Positions 18,345-27,242 of a DNA stretch of 64,000 nucleotides are shown here, in pieces. The position numbers were made by a program, and so were the translations under genes. The notes beneath the pieces are model-generated. The model worked only from the letters and a program-made list of their open reading frames with translations. It was not told the origin of the DNA and did no database searches. The stretch is from Nocardioides exalbidus (GTDB lineage: Bacteria; Actinomycetota; Actinomycetes; Propionibacteriales; Nocardioidaceae), in NCBI RefSeq assembly GCF_900105585.1, contig NZ_FNRT01000002.1:2294001-2358000 (forward strand), written 5' to 3'. The first letter of the stretch is position 1, and each line of letters starts with the position of its first letter.

Positions 18345-19555
18345 GTGACCCAGCACCCCCCGCACCCCCAGCACCTGCCGCCCGGTCCGCCGCACGCGAT
18401 GACCTACCCGGTCGCCCAGCTCGAGCGGCGCTTCACCGCCTTCGCGATCGACCGGCTGCTGGCATGGAGCCTGCTCGCCGCGGTCGGGCTCGTCACCGCG
18501 TTCTTCGTCTCCGACGAGCTCTGGACCGTGGTCGGAGCCGTCGCCGGCGCGACCGTCCTGCTCTGGCTGGTGCTCGCGATCGTCCTGGGCGTCAGCGGGA
18601 CCTCGCCGGGCAAGGCGATGGCCGGGCTCCGCGTCGTCCACCACGGCACCGGCACCCCGATCGGCGTCGGCCCGGCCCTCCTCCGCTCGCTGGTGCTCGG
18701 CATCGCGGGCCTGCCCACCTTCGGCATCGGCGTCGCCACCCTCGCGTGGACCGCGGTCGAGGACCGCGGCCGCCAGCGTCGCGGCTGGCACGACCACCTG
18801 ACCCACACCGTCGTGGTCGACGTACGTCCCGTGGTGGAGGTGGCCGCCGAGGTCGACGAGGGGCCGCGCCACATCGTGAACCTCACCGCCATGCGCCTCA
18901 TCCCGGCGCCTGCCGTCGAGGTGCCCCGCACGCCGGAGCGCTCCGAGCAGTCGATGCGCCGCCAGCCGCTGCCGGCCGACGTCGCCGCACCGCCCGCGCC
19001 GGCATCCATGCCGCACGCTCCGACGCCGCAGGCACCGGTGCCCCAGCAACCGGTGCAGCCGACCCCGGGTCAGCCCCATCCGCAGGCCCACTCGCAGCCG
19101 CCCGCGCAGCCGGTGGCCCAGCAGGCGCCCCCCAGCAGGCGCCACCCCAGCAGGCGCCCCCCCAGCAGGCGCCGCCGCAGTGGTCGCCGCCTCCGCAGGC
19201 CCAGCGACCGCCGCCGGTGGCCGCGCGCTGGCGGGTGCACTTCGACAACGGCGAGAGCTTCGTGATCGCCGGCCTGGCGCTCGTCGGCCGCCGGCCCGAG
19301 GCGCGGGCGGGGGAGCAGGTCGCCCACCTCATCCCGCTGCAGTCGGCCGACATGTCGGTCTCCAAGACCCACGCCCAGTTCGGCCCGGCCTCCGACGGCA
19401 CGATCGTCGTGATGGACCGCGGCTCCACCAACGGCACGACCCTGGTCCGGCAGGGCGTCTCCCGGCAGCTCGCCCCGGGCAAGCCCGCCGCCCTCGTCGA
19501 CGGCGACAAGGTCGTCTACGGCGACCGTGAGATGACGATCAGGCGCGAGGCGTAG
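18345..19555 (+). pseudogene. RDD-family membrane protein fused to an FHA domain, broken by a one-base shift
   Basis: The first part (GTG at 18345, alternative ATG at 18399) encodes an RDD domain of about 150 residues: RRFTAFAIDRLLAWSLLA, several membrane segments, and SGTSPGKAMAGLRVVHH. A Pro/Gln-rich linker follows. As read, this frame ends at 19265. The FHA domain (LVGRRPEARAGEQ, SKTHAQF, DRGSTNGTTL) is in another frame, open to 19555. In the linker, repeats of CAG-CAG-GCG-CCN-CCN stay in register if one C is added to the six-C run at 19128-19133; a sister copy at 19157-19163 has seven. The intact protein would be about 403 residues. Either the gene is truly broken or phase-variable, or one base is missing from the assembly. 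Confidence 0.8.
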
Positions 19556-19609
19556 GCAGTCGGCCGCCTGCCGGCCCGCTGCGGACCGCCCGTGGGGCGC
19601 GCCCGGGTC

Positions 19610-19679
19610 AACGGGTCGGGGTCAGCGGGTCAGGGTCAGCGGGTCAGGGCCAGCGGGTCGGGGTCAGCGGGTCAGGGCC
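19610..19679. repeat. 14-bp tandem repeat, five copies
   Basis: Five consecutive units of the type AGCGGGTCAGGGTC: 19610-19623, 19624-19637, 19638-19651, 19652-19665 and 19666-19679. Copies differ at one to three positions (TCAGGG/TCGGGG, GTC/GCC). The array lies just after the frameshifted RDD-FHA gene and runs into the last codons and the stop (19664-19666) of the convergent subtilase gene, so part of the array is coding. Confidence 0.85.
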
Positions 19680-21769
19680 ACCGGGACCCTGATGACGCCT
19701 CCGCGGGCGCCGAGCCAGACGAGCTCGCCGTCGTCGAGGCGCCCCGGGGTGCCGGGGCCGGAGACGGTGATGGTGAAGCGCGCGGTCTCGCCCGGCGCCA
19801 GTCGTACGGCGAGGGGCTGCACGCGCACCCGGTGCGAGGTGAAGCCGCGAGCCGTGACGGAGAAGTACTCGGCGCGGGTGCCGATGTTGGTCAGCGTGCG
19901 GACCGCCGTCGTCTGCCGCGACGACAGCAGCAGCGAGCTGGCGTTGAGGTCGGCCAGGCTGTGGGAGCGCAGCGCGCGACGCCACGCACCCGGATCCACG
20001 TCGAGCGCGAGGTGGGCGGTCGGCACCCGGCCGGGAAGTGCGCCGGCCCCCTGCTGGAGGGCCGACGAGCCGCGGATCGGCCGCGCGGCGGTGACGACCA
20101 GCGACCGGACGATCGCGGCGGAGTAGTCCGGGTGGGCGGACCGGACGAGTGCGGCGAGGCCGCTCGCGTGGGCCGTGGCGGCGGAGCTCCCGCTGAAGAC
20201 GCCCCAGCCGCGACCGGTCGAGTCGGGCAGCGCACCGAGGACGGCGTCGCCGTCGGCCACCGCGTCGGGCTTGAGCACGCCACCGCGCGGGTCGCCGGAC
20301 GCGCTCCACGGTGCCGTACGACGGGTGCCGGGGTCGCCGGTGACCCGGGACATCCGGACCCGGGTGTCGGGGTGGCGCGAGGCCCAGCGGACGAGCTCGC
20401 GGCCGGCTGCGACGGCGAGGTGCACGGTCGGCACGGCGTGGAAGTCGGCGCTCACGGCGCCGGGGCGCCGGTTGACCAGGACCATCGCCCGGCCGCCGGC
20501 CTGCGCGACGGCGTCGGACTTGTCGATGCGGCCGATGCCGCCGCGACGGCACACCACGATGCGGTCGGCGACCTGGCGCGGGTCGAGGGCGCCGGGTCGG
20601 CACTGGGCCGCCGCGCGGCGAGTGGCACCGGGTGCGGCGGCGTCAGGGGCCAGCACGACGCGCCCCCTCACGTCGACGGGTCGCCCGCCGCCGGTCCACG
20701 ACCGGCCGCCGGGCAGGGTGATCCGCCCGCGTGACATCCGGCCGACGGCGGCACCGACCGTGGTGACCCACGGCGCCGCGTGGGCGGCGTACGCCGACCC
20801 GGAGGAGTTGCCGGACGCACCGACCACGACGACGTCGGCCTCCGCGGCACCGAGGAGCGCGCGCTGGAGGGTGTCGATGCCCTCGCCGCCGGCCAGTGCC
20901 AGGCTCAGCACGTCGACGTCGTCAGCGACCGCGGCGTCGACCGCGCTGACCACGTCGGCGGTGGAGCAGCCGTCCCCCGACGGGTCGGGCGCGCCCCAGC
21001 AGGCCTTGTAGGCGGCGATCCGCGCCTGCGGCGCGACGCCGCCGAACTGGCCGGCGTCACGGTCGTCGACCCGCACGGTGACGCCGGCGTTGCCGGCCGC
21101 GACGGACGCGACCTGGGTGCCGTGGCCGAGGTCGTCGAGCGCCGAGAGGGTCTCCGAGGTGCGGATCCGGTCGGCGCCGAAGCCGTTGACGAACCAGCGG
21201 GCACCGACGACCTTGCGGGTGCAGTCCTCGACCGTCCAGCCCTCGCCCTCGACGCACTCGCCGGTGAAGTCGCGGGGTGCGGCGCCGAGGCCGGGCACGG
21301 CGGCGAAGGCGGGGGAGCCCGGGGCGATGCCGGAGTCGACCACGCCGATCACCACGCCGGCGCCGCCCCTCAGCCGCGGCGAACGAGCGGCACCGCGGAC
21401 GGCGGCGAACGACGTACGTCCGGCGAGCGGGCGGACCTCGTCGGCCTCGATGGCAGCCACGCCGGGCTGGTCGTCGAGCGCGTGGACCTGGGCGTCGGTG
21501 AGGGGTGCGGCGAAGCCGTTGAGGGCGGTGGTCCAGCGGTAGGTGGGCTCGCTGGCGCCGATCGCACCGAGCACGGCGTCCTGGCGGGCGAGCAGCTCGG
21601 AGGCATCAGCCCGGCCGGCGGCGGTGCCGGCGCCCTGGAGGGTCACGAGCGTCAGCGTCGCGGGTGACGTGGGCGTCGCCTCGGCCACTGCGAGACCGGC
21701 GGCGGGGAGGGTCGCGGCAAGCACGAGCACGCCGCAGCCGAGGAAGCGCCCCACTGCTCGTGCACCCAT
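19664..21769 (-). CDS. Secreted S8 family serine peptidase (subtilase)
   Basis: 701 residues with a signal peptide (GCGVLVLAATLPAAGLAVAEA). An inhibitor-I9-like propeptide lies at about 55-115. Catalytic triad: Asp145 in GVVDSGI, His216 in GHGTQVAS, Ser529 in SGSSAATAH; the oxyanion Asn is in GASGNSSG (Asn321). The usual GTSMAxPH box is altered to GSSAATAH, but the catalytic Ser and the following small residues are kept. A PA-like insert lies at about 395-460 and a C-terminal fibronectin-like domain (LTNIGTRAEYFSVTA) ends the protein. Probably exported and active. The last codons lie in the 14-bp tandem repeat. Confidence 0.9.
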   Translation of the reverse strand: MGARAVGRFLGCGVLVLAATLPAAGLAVAEATPTSPATLTLVTLQGAGTAAGRADASELLARQDAVLGAIGASEPTYRWTTALNGFAAPLTDAQVHALDDQPGVAAIEADEVRPLAGRTSFAAVRGAARSPRLRGGAGVVIGVVDSGIAPGSPAFAAVPGLGAAPRDFTGECVEGEGWTVEDCTRKVVGARWFVNGFGADRIRTSETLSALDDLGHGTQVASVAAGNAGVTVRVDDRDAGQFGGVAPQARIAAYKACWGAPDPSGDGCSTADVVSAVDAAVADDVDVLSLALAGGEGIDTLQRALLGAAEADVVVVGASGNSSGSAYAAHAAPWVTTVGAAVGRMSRGRITLPGGRSWTGGGRPVDVRGRVVLAPDAAAPGATRRAAAQCRPGALDPRQVADRIVVCRRGGIGRIDKSDAVAQAGGRAMVLVNRRPGAVSADFHAVPTVHLAVAAGRELVRWASRHPDTRVRMSRVTGDPGTRRTAPWSASGDPRGGVLKPDAVADGDAVLGALPDSTGRGWGVFSGSSAATAHASGLAALVRSAHPDYSAAIVRSLVVTAARPIRGSSALQQGAGALPGRVPTAHLALDVDPGAWRRALRSHSLADLNASSLLLSSRQTTAVRTLTNIGTRAEYFSVTARGFTSHRVRVQPLAVRLAPGETARFTITVSGPGTPGRLDDGELVWLGARGGVIRVPVALTR

Positions 21770-21896
21770 GGTGCGTCACCCACCTCGTCGTCCGTACTGG
21801 CCTGCTGCTGGTTCCCGCCGCGTCCGGCGGGGCCCCACGAGTGGTCCATCGTCCCAGCAGTCACGGCGCGGGGCAAAGGGCGGTCGGCAGAACCCG

Positions 21897-21927
21897 TTGG
21901 TGGCGGCTCGTCCCCGCGCCCTATCCT
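21897..21927 (+). promoter_or_regulatory. Candidate promoter of the cold-shock gene
   Basis: TTGGTG (21897-21902) and TATCCT (21922-21927), spacing 19. Transcription would start near 21935, giving a leader of about 58 bases before the GTG at 21993; such leaders can be temperature-responsive, but no structure is claimed here. Confidence 0.4.
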
Positions 21928-21992
21928 TTGCGCGCCGACTGCACCGAGCGGGTGCCGGCACTCGTGACTGACCGACCTGAGTGGAGTGGACC

Positions 21993-22388
21993 GTGCCCAG
22001 TGGCAAGGTGAAGTGGTTCGACGCGGAGAAGGGCTTCGGCTTCCTGTCCCAGGAGAGCGGCCCGGACGTCTACGTGCACTCCGACGCCCTGCCCGAGGGC
22101 GTCACCACCCTCAAGGCCGGCACCAAGGTCGAGTTCGGCATCGCCCAGGGCCGCCGCGGCGACCAGGCGCTCCAGGTGCGCGTCCTCGACGCGCCCGCCT
22201 CCGTCACGCGCAACCAGCGCAACGCGCAGCGCAAGCAGCCCGAGGCGATGGTCACGATCGTGGAGGACCTCATCAAGATGCTCGAGGGCGTCGAGGAGAC
22301 CTACCGCCGCGGGCGCCACCCCGAGCGGGCCGCCGGCCGCGGCACCGCCAAGGTGCTGCGCGCGCTCGCCGACGAGCTCGACATCTAG
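21993..22388 (+). CDS. Cold-shock domain protein with C-terminal extension
   Basis: 131 residues from the GTG at 21993 (MPSGKVKWFD); GTGGAG upstream supports it over an in-frame ATG 12 bases earlier. Residues 1-67 are a cold-shock domain with the RNA-binding motifs GKVKWFDAEKGFGFL and DVYVHSDAL. The extra ~64 residues (MVTIVEDLIKMLEGVEETYR, then RALADELDI) are helical, a form common in actinobacteria and twice the length of CspA. An RNA chaperone. It heads a region (with the MFS gene and DUF3027) whose order recurs in actinobacteria. Confidence 0.9.
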   Translation: MPSGKVKWFDAEKGFGFLSQESGPDVYVHSDALPEGVTTLKAGTKVEFGIAQGRRGDQALQVRVLDAPASVTRNQRNAQRKQPEAMVTIVEDLIKMLEGVEETYRRGRHPERAAGRGTAKVLRALADELDI

Positions 22389-22410
22389 GCACTCCGGGGC
22401 TGGTACGCCG

Positions 22411-23907
22411 TCAGGTCCGGGCAGGTGCCTGCGCACCCCGTGCCGGCCGGCTGACCAGGACGAAGGTCGCCCAGAGGCCGAGCGCGCCCGCGGCGATGCC
22501 GAGCCCGAGCTGCGGCATCAACGGCATCGCGATGCCGATGAACCCGCCGATGACCCACGCCAGCTGCAGCGTGGTGTCGGAACGGGCGAAGGCGCTCGCC
22601 TGGATCCGGCTGGGGATGTCGCGCTGGATCGTGGAGTCGAGCGACAGCTTCGCCAGCGACTGCGCCAGCCCCGCGGTGAGGCCGAGCAGCACCAGCGGGA
22701 CGAGCCCGTAGAACAGGGCGGCGACCGTCGCGACGACGGCGTCGGCGAGCAGGGCGAGCACCACGGTGACGGCCGGGTTGAGCTTGCGCAGCAGCGACCC
22801 GATGGTGATGCCGAGCGTGTTGCCCAGCCCCGCGGCGCCGATCACGAGACCGAGCAGGACCTCGGGCCGCCAGTCGCCGATCGGGTTCTCGCGCAGCAGG
22901 AACGCCATGAACATGGTGAGGAAGCCCGAGAGCCAGCGCGGCCCGCAGTTGGCCCGCAGCGCGAAGGCGACCGCGGCCGGGATGCGGGTGCGCGACCGCT
23001 TGCCGGTCGTCGTCGGCTCGGACTCCTCGCCGCCGAGGACGAGGTCGCCCTCGCCGTGGCTGGCGTCGACCTTCTCGGGCAGCCGGATCGCCCAGATCGT
23101 GGCGATCACGAAGATGACGAACGCGTAGCGCAGCGACCACTCGGGGCCGAACGTCGAGGCGAGCACCGCGAGCGGCGCGGAGACCCCGGCGCCGACGACG
23201 CCCGCGAGCGAGACGCGCGCGTTGGCCTTCACCAGCGTGAGGTCGCGCGGCACGAGCCGGGGCACGGCTGCGGCGCGCGTCACGCCGTAGGCCTTGGACG
23301 CGACGAGCACGCCGAGCGCCGCCGGGAACAGCCAGTAGGACTCGGTGGCGACCGCCGTGGCGAGCACCCAGCAGAGGAAGCCGCGGATCGCCATCGTCGA
23401 GCCGACGGCCCAGCGGCGGCCGTGGCTGAACTTGTCGAGGAACGGCCCGATCAGCGGCGCGACGATCGCGAACGGGAGCATCGTGATGCCGAGGAAGAGG
23501 GCGACCTGGCCGCGGGCCTCGCCGGTCGGAACCTGGAAGAACAGGGTCCCGGCGAGCGAGATCGCCACGGCCGCGTCGCCCGCGGCGTTGAAGGCGTGCA
23601 GCTCGATCAGCCGCGAGAGGCCCGAGTCGCCGGCGCCCTCCGCCCGGGCGGCGCGACGGGCCTGCCGCACGGCGTACTGGCCGGCGGTGCCGGCACCGTG
23701 GCCGACGGTGCGCGCACCCCGCCCCGCGGCGCGGACGCCGCGCGCGGCGCCCGACAGCGAGCGGCGCACGGCACCGCTGGGGTGTCCGGCGATCGGCTCC
23801 GTCGGCTCGCCGCCGCGCTGGTCGGCGTGCTCCCGGTCGTACCCCCGGTCGTGCCCCTGGTCCTGCCCCGGGACGGGGTGGGGGTGCTCGGAGGTCACGT
23901 GCACCAT
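22411..23907 (-). CDS. MFS transporter
   Basis: 498 residues. An N-terminal cytoplasmic tail of about 95 charged, His/Gly/Arg-rich residues precedes twelve predicted membrane segments, beginning LIELHAFNAAGDAAVAISLAG. The motif PLIGPFLDKFSHGRR matches the MFS loop 2-3 signature. Substrate unknown. The start could be the ATG at 23907 or the next codon, GTG, which is 6 bases after a TAGGAC element. Convergent with the cold-shock gene. Confidence 0.85.
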   Translation of the reverse strand: MVHVTSEHPHPVPGQDQGHDRGYDREHADQRGGEPTEPIAGHPSGAVRRSLSGAARGVRAAGRGARTVGHGAGTAGQYAVRQARRAARAEGAGDSGLSRLIELHAFNAAGDAAVAISLAGTLFFQVPTGEARGQVALFLGITMLPFAIVAPLIGPFLDKFSHGRRWAVGSTMAIRGFLCWVLATAVATESYWLFPAALGVLVASKAYGVTRAAAVPRLVPRDLTLVKANARVSLAGVVGAGVSAPLAVLASTFGPEWSLRYAFVIFVIATIWAIRLPEKVDASHGEGDLVLGGEESEPTTTGKRSRTRIPAAVAFALRANCGPRWLSGFLTMFMAFLLRENPIGDWRPEVLLGLVIGAAGLGNTLGITIGSLLRKLNPAVTVVLALLADAVVATVAALFYGLVPLVLLGLTAGLAQSLAKLSLDSTIQRDIPSRIQASAFARSDTTLQLAWVIGGFIGIAMPLMPQLGLGIAAGALGLWATFVLVSRPARGAQAPART

Positions 23908-23997
23908 CTTGTCCTACCCACCCGACAGCGCGGGTCAGGACGGTCCGGGTGGGACGTCGACGGGACAGGATGACGGGGCGTTTGCGAGGATGCACCT

Positions 23998-24783
23998 GTG
24001 ATTGCTCTCCCCACCCGTGCCGGCAAGCCGGACTCGACCCTCGCCAAGGCCATCGACCTGGCGCGCGAGGTCGTCCTCGAAGTCGCCGAGCCCGGTGAGC
24101 TGGGCGAGCACCTCGGCGTCCACGCCGAGGGCGAGCGCCTCGTGACCCACCACTTCGCGTGCGTCCGTGCGGGCTACCCCGGGTGGTACTGGTCGGTGAC
24201 CATCACCCGCGCCAAGCGCGGCAAGGAGCTGACCGTCAACGAGGTCGTGCTGCTGCCCGGCGACGAGGCGATCGTGGCCCCGCCGTGGGTGCCCTACAAG
24301 GAGCGGATCCAGCCCGGCGACCTCTCGCCCGGCGACCTGCTCCCCGTCGAGGACGAGGACGCGCGCCTCGTGCCGACCTACCTCGTCGGCGACGACCCGC
24401 TCGACACGCCGCTCGACGGCGACGCGAAGGCGCAGGTGCGCCGCGTGGCCGAGGACCTCGGTCTCGGCCGGGTGCGCACCCTCAGCCGTGAGGGCCTGGA
24501 CATGGCGGCCGAGCGCTGGCACGACGGCACCGGCGGCCCCGAGGCCCCCCTCGCGAAGAGCGCGCCCGACCACTGCTTCTCCTGCGGCTTCCTGGTCCGC
24601 CTCAACGGGTCGCTGTCCACGCGGTTCGGCGTCTGCGCCAACGGCAACGCCAACGACGACGGCCGGGTCGTCACCCTCGACCACGGCTGCGGGGCGCACT
24701 CCGAGGTCAAGCTCGCCCGCAAGCAGCAGCCGCTGCCGATGCCCGAGCACGTGCTCGACACGCTGACCGACGACGAGGTCTGA
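23998..24783 (+). CDS. DUF3027 domain protein
   Basis: 261 residues beginning at GTG. Recognised by its conserved layout: HFACVRAGYPGWYWSVTITR near residue 52, PPWVPYKERIQPGDLSPGDLLP near 100 (quoted pieces of a longer block), and a C-terminal CFSCGF...CANGNANDDGRVV region that may bind zinc. DUF3027 is confined to actinobacteria and of unknown function. Divergent from the MFS gene with about 90 bases between. GAGGAT lies 6 bases before the start, possibly a -10 for a leaderless mRNA. Confidence 0.85.
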   Translation: MIALPTRAGKPDSTLAKAIDLAREVVLEVAEPGELGEHLGVHAEGERLVTHHFACVRAGYPGWYWSVTITRAKRGKELTVNEVVLLPGDEAIVAPPWVPYKERIQPGDLSPGDLLPVEDEDARLVPTYLVGDDPLDTPLDGDAKAQVRRVAEDLGLGRVRTLSREGLDMAAERWHDGTGGPEAPLAKSAPDHCFSCGFLVRLNGSLSTRFGVCANGNANDDGRVVTLDHGCGAHSEVKLARKQQPLPMPEHVLDTLTDDEV

Positions 24784-24788
24784 GGAGT

Positions 24789-24806
24789 CGCGGGCCTCAG
24801 CCCGCG
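24789..24806. terminator. Short bidirectional hairpin between convergent genes
   Basis: CGCGGGC (24789-24795) and GCCCGCG (24800-24806) around a CTCA loop, placed between the DUF3027 stop and the methyltransferase stop (it overlaps the latter). Confidence 0.45.
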
Positions 24807-25396
24807 GCCAGCACCCAGACGGCGTACTCGTCGTGGGGCTCGTGCAGCTCGTAGCTGCCGAACCGGTGCACCACCCGCAGCCCGGCTACGGCGACGTCGG
24901 CGACGAACTCGTCGGCCGGGTAGGTCCGGCTCCCGGTCTTCACGGCGGTCAGGTGGAAGCCGACGACCGCGCGGCCGCCGGGCGCGAGCAGGTCGCGGAC
25001 CCGCTCCAGGACGGCGACCTCGGTGTCCTCGCCGAGGTAGATCATCACGTTGCCGACCACCACGACGAGGTCGAAGGCACCGACCTCGGCCGGGTCGAGG
25101 GCGAGGGCCTCGTGGGGGAGCACGGCGAGGTCGGCGTACGTCGACTCCGACTGCGCGCGCAGCGCCGGGTCGGGCTCGGTCGCGACGACGTCGTGACCGC
25201 GGGCCTTCAGCGCCGCCGAGACGCGACCCATGCCCGACCCGATGTCGAGGATCCGGGCGCCCCGTGGGGCGAGCGCGTCGACGAACCGGGCCTCACCGTC
25301 GACGTCCGCGCCGTTGGCGACCTGCGTGGCGAAGTGCTGGCCGTAGCCGCGGTTGTCCTCGCCGGTCAGCTCCCAGCGGGTCCTGGGCAGGGTCAC
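24797..25396 (-). CDS. Class I SAM-dependent methyltransferase
   Basis: 199 residues from the GTG at 25396, which overlaps the DUF2530 stop as GTGA; the longer frame upstream is a shadow of that gene. Rossmann motif I is RILDIGSGMGRVS (about residues 48-60), then DVVATEPD (motif II), and FDLVVVVGNVMIYL. Substrate not predictable. Cotranscribed with the DUF2530 membrane protein. Confidence 0.85.
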   Translation of the reverse strand: MTLPRTRWELTGEDNRGYGQHFATQVANGADVDGEARFVDALAPRGARILDIGSGMGRVSAALKARGHDVVATEPDPALRAQSESTYADLAVLPHEALALDPAEVGAFDLVVVVGNVMIYLGEDTEVAVLERVRDLLAPGGRAVVGFHLTAVKTGSRTYPADEFVADVAVAGLRVVHRFGSYELHEPHDEYAVWVLAAG

Positions 25397-25698
25397 CGGT
25401 GTGCTCCGCCGCTGGACTGTGCGGCGCGCTCCTTGCGGCGACGCCGGCAGTACTCCAGGCCGCAGAGGCCGAGGCCGAAGCCCGCGAGGCAGGTCCAGAG
25501 CCACCAGGTGCGGCCGTTGTCCTGCAGCGTGCTCCAGAAGGGGAGCAGGCCGAGGAAGCCGAGGAACCACAGGGCGGTGCCGACCTCGGTGGTGCGCACG
25601 CCGTCGACGTCGAGGGGCTCGACCTGAGCCACGATGTAGGTGCGGTTGCCGATCTCGTGCTGCGTCGGCTGCTCGTCGCCCAGGTCCACGATCGTCAC
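25393..25698 (-). CDS. DUF2530 small membrane protein
   Basis: 101 residues from the GTG at 25698 (MTIVDLGDEQ). Two predicted membrane segments (GTALWFLGFLGLLPFW and WWLWTCLAGFGLGLCGLEY) with an Arg/Lys-rich C-terminus (CRRRRKERAAQ), as in actinobacterial DUF2530 proteins. Function unknown. Divergent from the purine permease with 61 bases between. Confidence 0.75.
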   Translation of the reverse strand: MTIVDLGDEQPTQHEIGNRTYIVAQVEPLDVDGVRTTEVGTALWFLGFLGLLPFWSTLQDNGRTWWLWTCLAGFGLGLCGLEYCRRRRKERAAQSSGGAHR

Positions 25699-25759
25699 GC
25701 TACACGCGCGACACGGCACGAAACACGGCCGTAGCAAGGTTCTGCCACACTGCGGTTCC

Positions 25760-27232
25760 GTGAGTGACACCAAGACTGCGCCGGCAGCCGGCCTCGACGG
25801 ATTCTTCAAGATCAGCGAGCGGGGATCGACCGTCGGTCGCGAGCTCCGCGGCGGCCTGGTCACCTTCCTCACGATGGCCTACATCATCGTGCTCAACCCG
25901 CTGATCCTCGGCTTCGTGCCCGACTCGACCGGCGCATTCCTCGGCGGCGGCGCCGAGCCCGGCAGCGGCATCCCGGCGATCGCGGCGGGCACGGCGCTGG
26001 TGGCCGGCGTGCTGACGATCCTGATGGGCGGCTACGCCAACTTCCCGCTCGCCCTGGCCACCGGGCTGGGCCTCAACGCCTTCGTGGCGAACTCGATCGC
26101 GCGCCAGTCGACCTGGGGCGCGGCGATGGGCCTGGTCGTCCTCGAGGGCGTCCTGATCCTCGTCCTGGTGCTCACCGGCTTCCGCAAGGCGGTCTTCCAC
26201 GCGGTGCCGCAGCAGCTCAAGGTCGCGATCTCGGTCGGCATCGGCCTCTTCATCGCGCTCATCGGCTTCGTCGACGCCCGCGTCGTCACCCGCATCCCCG
26301 ACGCGTTCCAGACCACCGTCCCCGTGCAGCTCGGCGGCGACGGCCACCTCGGCGGCTGGCCGGTGCTGGTCTTCGTCCTCGGACTCGCGCTGGTCATCTC
26401 CCTGTGGGTGCGGAAGGTCCGCGGCGCGATCCTGATCTCGATCGTCGCCACGACCGTGGTCGCCGTCATCGTCGAGGCGGTCGGCGACATCGGCGCCTCG
26501 TCGGCGGACAACCCGAAGGGCTGGTCGCTCAGCGTGCCGACCCTCAGCGGCGACGTCGTCGGGCTGCCGCACTTCGACACCCTCGGCGGCTTCGACCTCT
26601 TCGGTGCGTTCGGCAGCGCCGGTACCGGCACCCTTGCCGCCCTGCTCCTGGTCTTCTCGCTCCTGCTCGCCGACTTCTTCGACACGATGGGCACGATGAC
26701 GGCCATCGGCGCCGAGGCCGGGCTCAACGACGAGGAGGGCATCCCGCCGAGCGCGCAGAGGATCCTGGTGGTCGACTCCGTCGCCGCCATCGCCGGTGGC
26801 GCGGCCGGCGTCTCGTCCAACACGTCCTACATCGAGAGTGCCTCCGGCGTCGGCGAGGGAGCCCGGACCGGGCTGGCGTCGGTCGCGACCGGGGTGCTGT
26901 TCCTGCTCGCCACGTTCTTCACGCCGCTGGTCGCCGCGATCCCGTCCGAGGCCGCGGTCCCGGCGCTCGTGCTGGTCGGCTTCCTGATGATGCAGCAGGT
27001 CACCGAGATCGACTGGCGCGACCTCGAGGTGGCGATCCCCGCCTTCCTCACCGTCGTGCTGATGCCGTTCACCTACTCCATCTCGGTGGGCATCGGCGCC
27101 GGCTTCGTGGCCTACGTCTTCATCAAGGCCGTCGTCGGCAAGGCCCGCGACGTCCACCCCCTGATGTGGGTCGTCGCCGCCCTCTTCGTCGTCTACTTCG
27201 CCTACACGCCGATCAGCGGCTGGCTGTCCTGA
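25760..27232 (+). CDS. NCS2-family purine/xanthine-type permease (AzgA-like)
   Basis: 490 residues from the GTG at 25760 (MSDTKTAPAA). AzgA-subgroup features: GGLVTFLTMAYIIVLNPLIL, GLGLNAFVANSI, ADFFDTMGTMTAIGAEAG, and SNTSYIESASGVGEGARTGL. These belong to the adenine/guanine/hypoxanthine branch of nucleobase-cation symporters, with 12-14 membrane segments. It imports a nucleobase with H+. The exact substrate is unknown, and no purine catabolic genes are adjacent. Confidence 0.9.
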   Translation: MSDTKTAPAAGLDGFFKISERGSTVGRELRGGLVTFLTMAYIIVLNPLILGFVPDSTGAFLGGGAEPGSGIPAIAAGTALVAGVLTILMGGYANFPLALATGLGLNAFVANSIARQSTWGAAMGLVVLEGVLILVLVLTGFRKAVFHAVPQQLKVAISVGIGLFIALIGFVDARVVTRIPDAFQTTVPVQLGGDGHLGGWPVLVFVLGLALVISLWVRKVRGAILISIVATTVVAVIVEAVGDIGASSADNPKGWSLSVPTLSGDVVGLPHFDTLGGFDLFGAFGSAGTGTLAALLLVFSLLLADFFDTMGTMTAIGAEAGLNDEEGIPPSAQRILVVDSVAAIAGGAAGVSSNTSYIESASGVGEGARTGLASVATGVLFLLATFFTPLVAAIPSEAAVPALVLVGFLMMQQVTEIDWRDLEVAIPAFLTVVLMPFTYSISVGIGAGFVAYVFIKAVVGKARDVHPLMWVVAALFVVYFAYTPISGWLS

Positions 27233-27242
27233 CCGCCTGAGC

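Noticed and set aside
18464..19127. The upstream part of the second frame over the RDD gene
   Set aside because: Only the part after about 19134 (FHA) resembles protein; the earlier part is an out-of-frame reading of the RDD domain.
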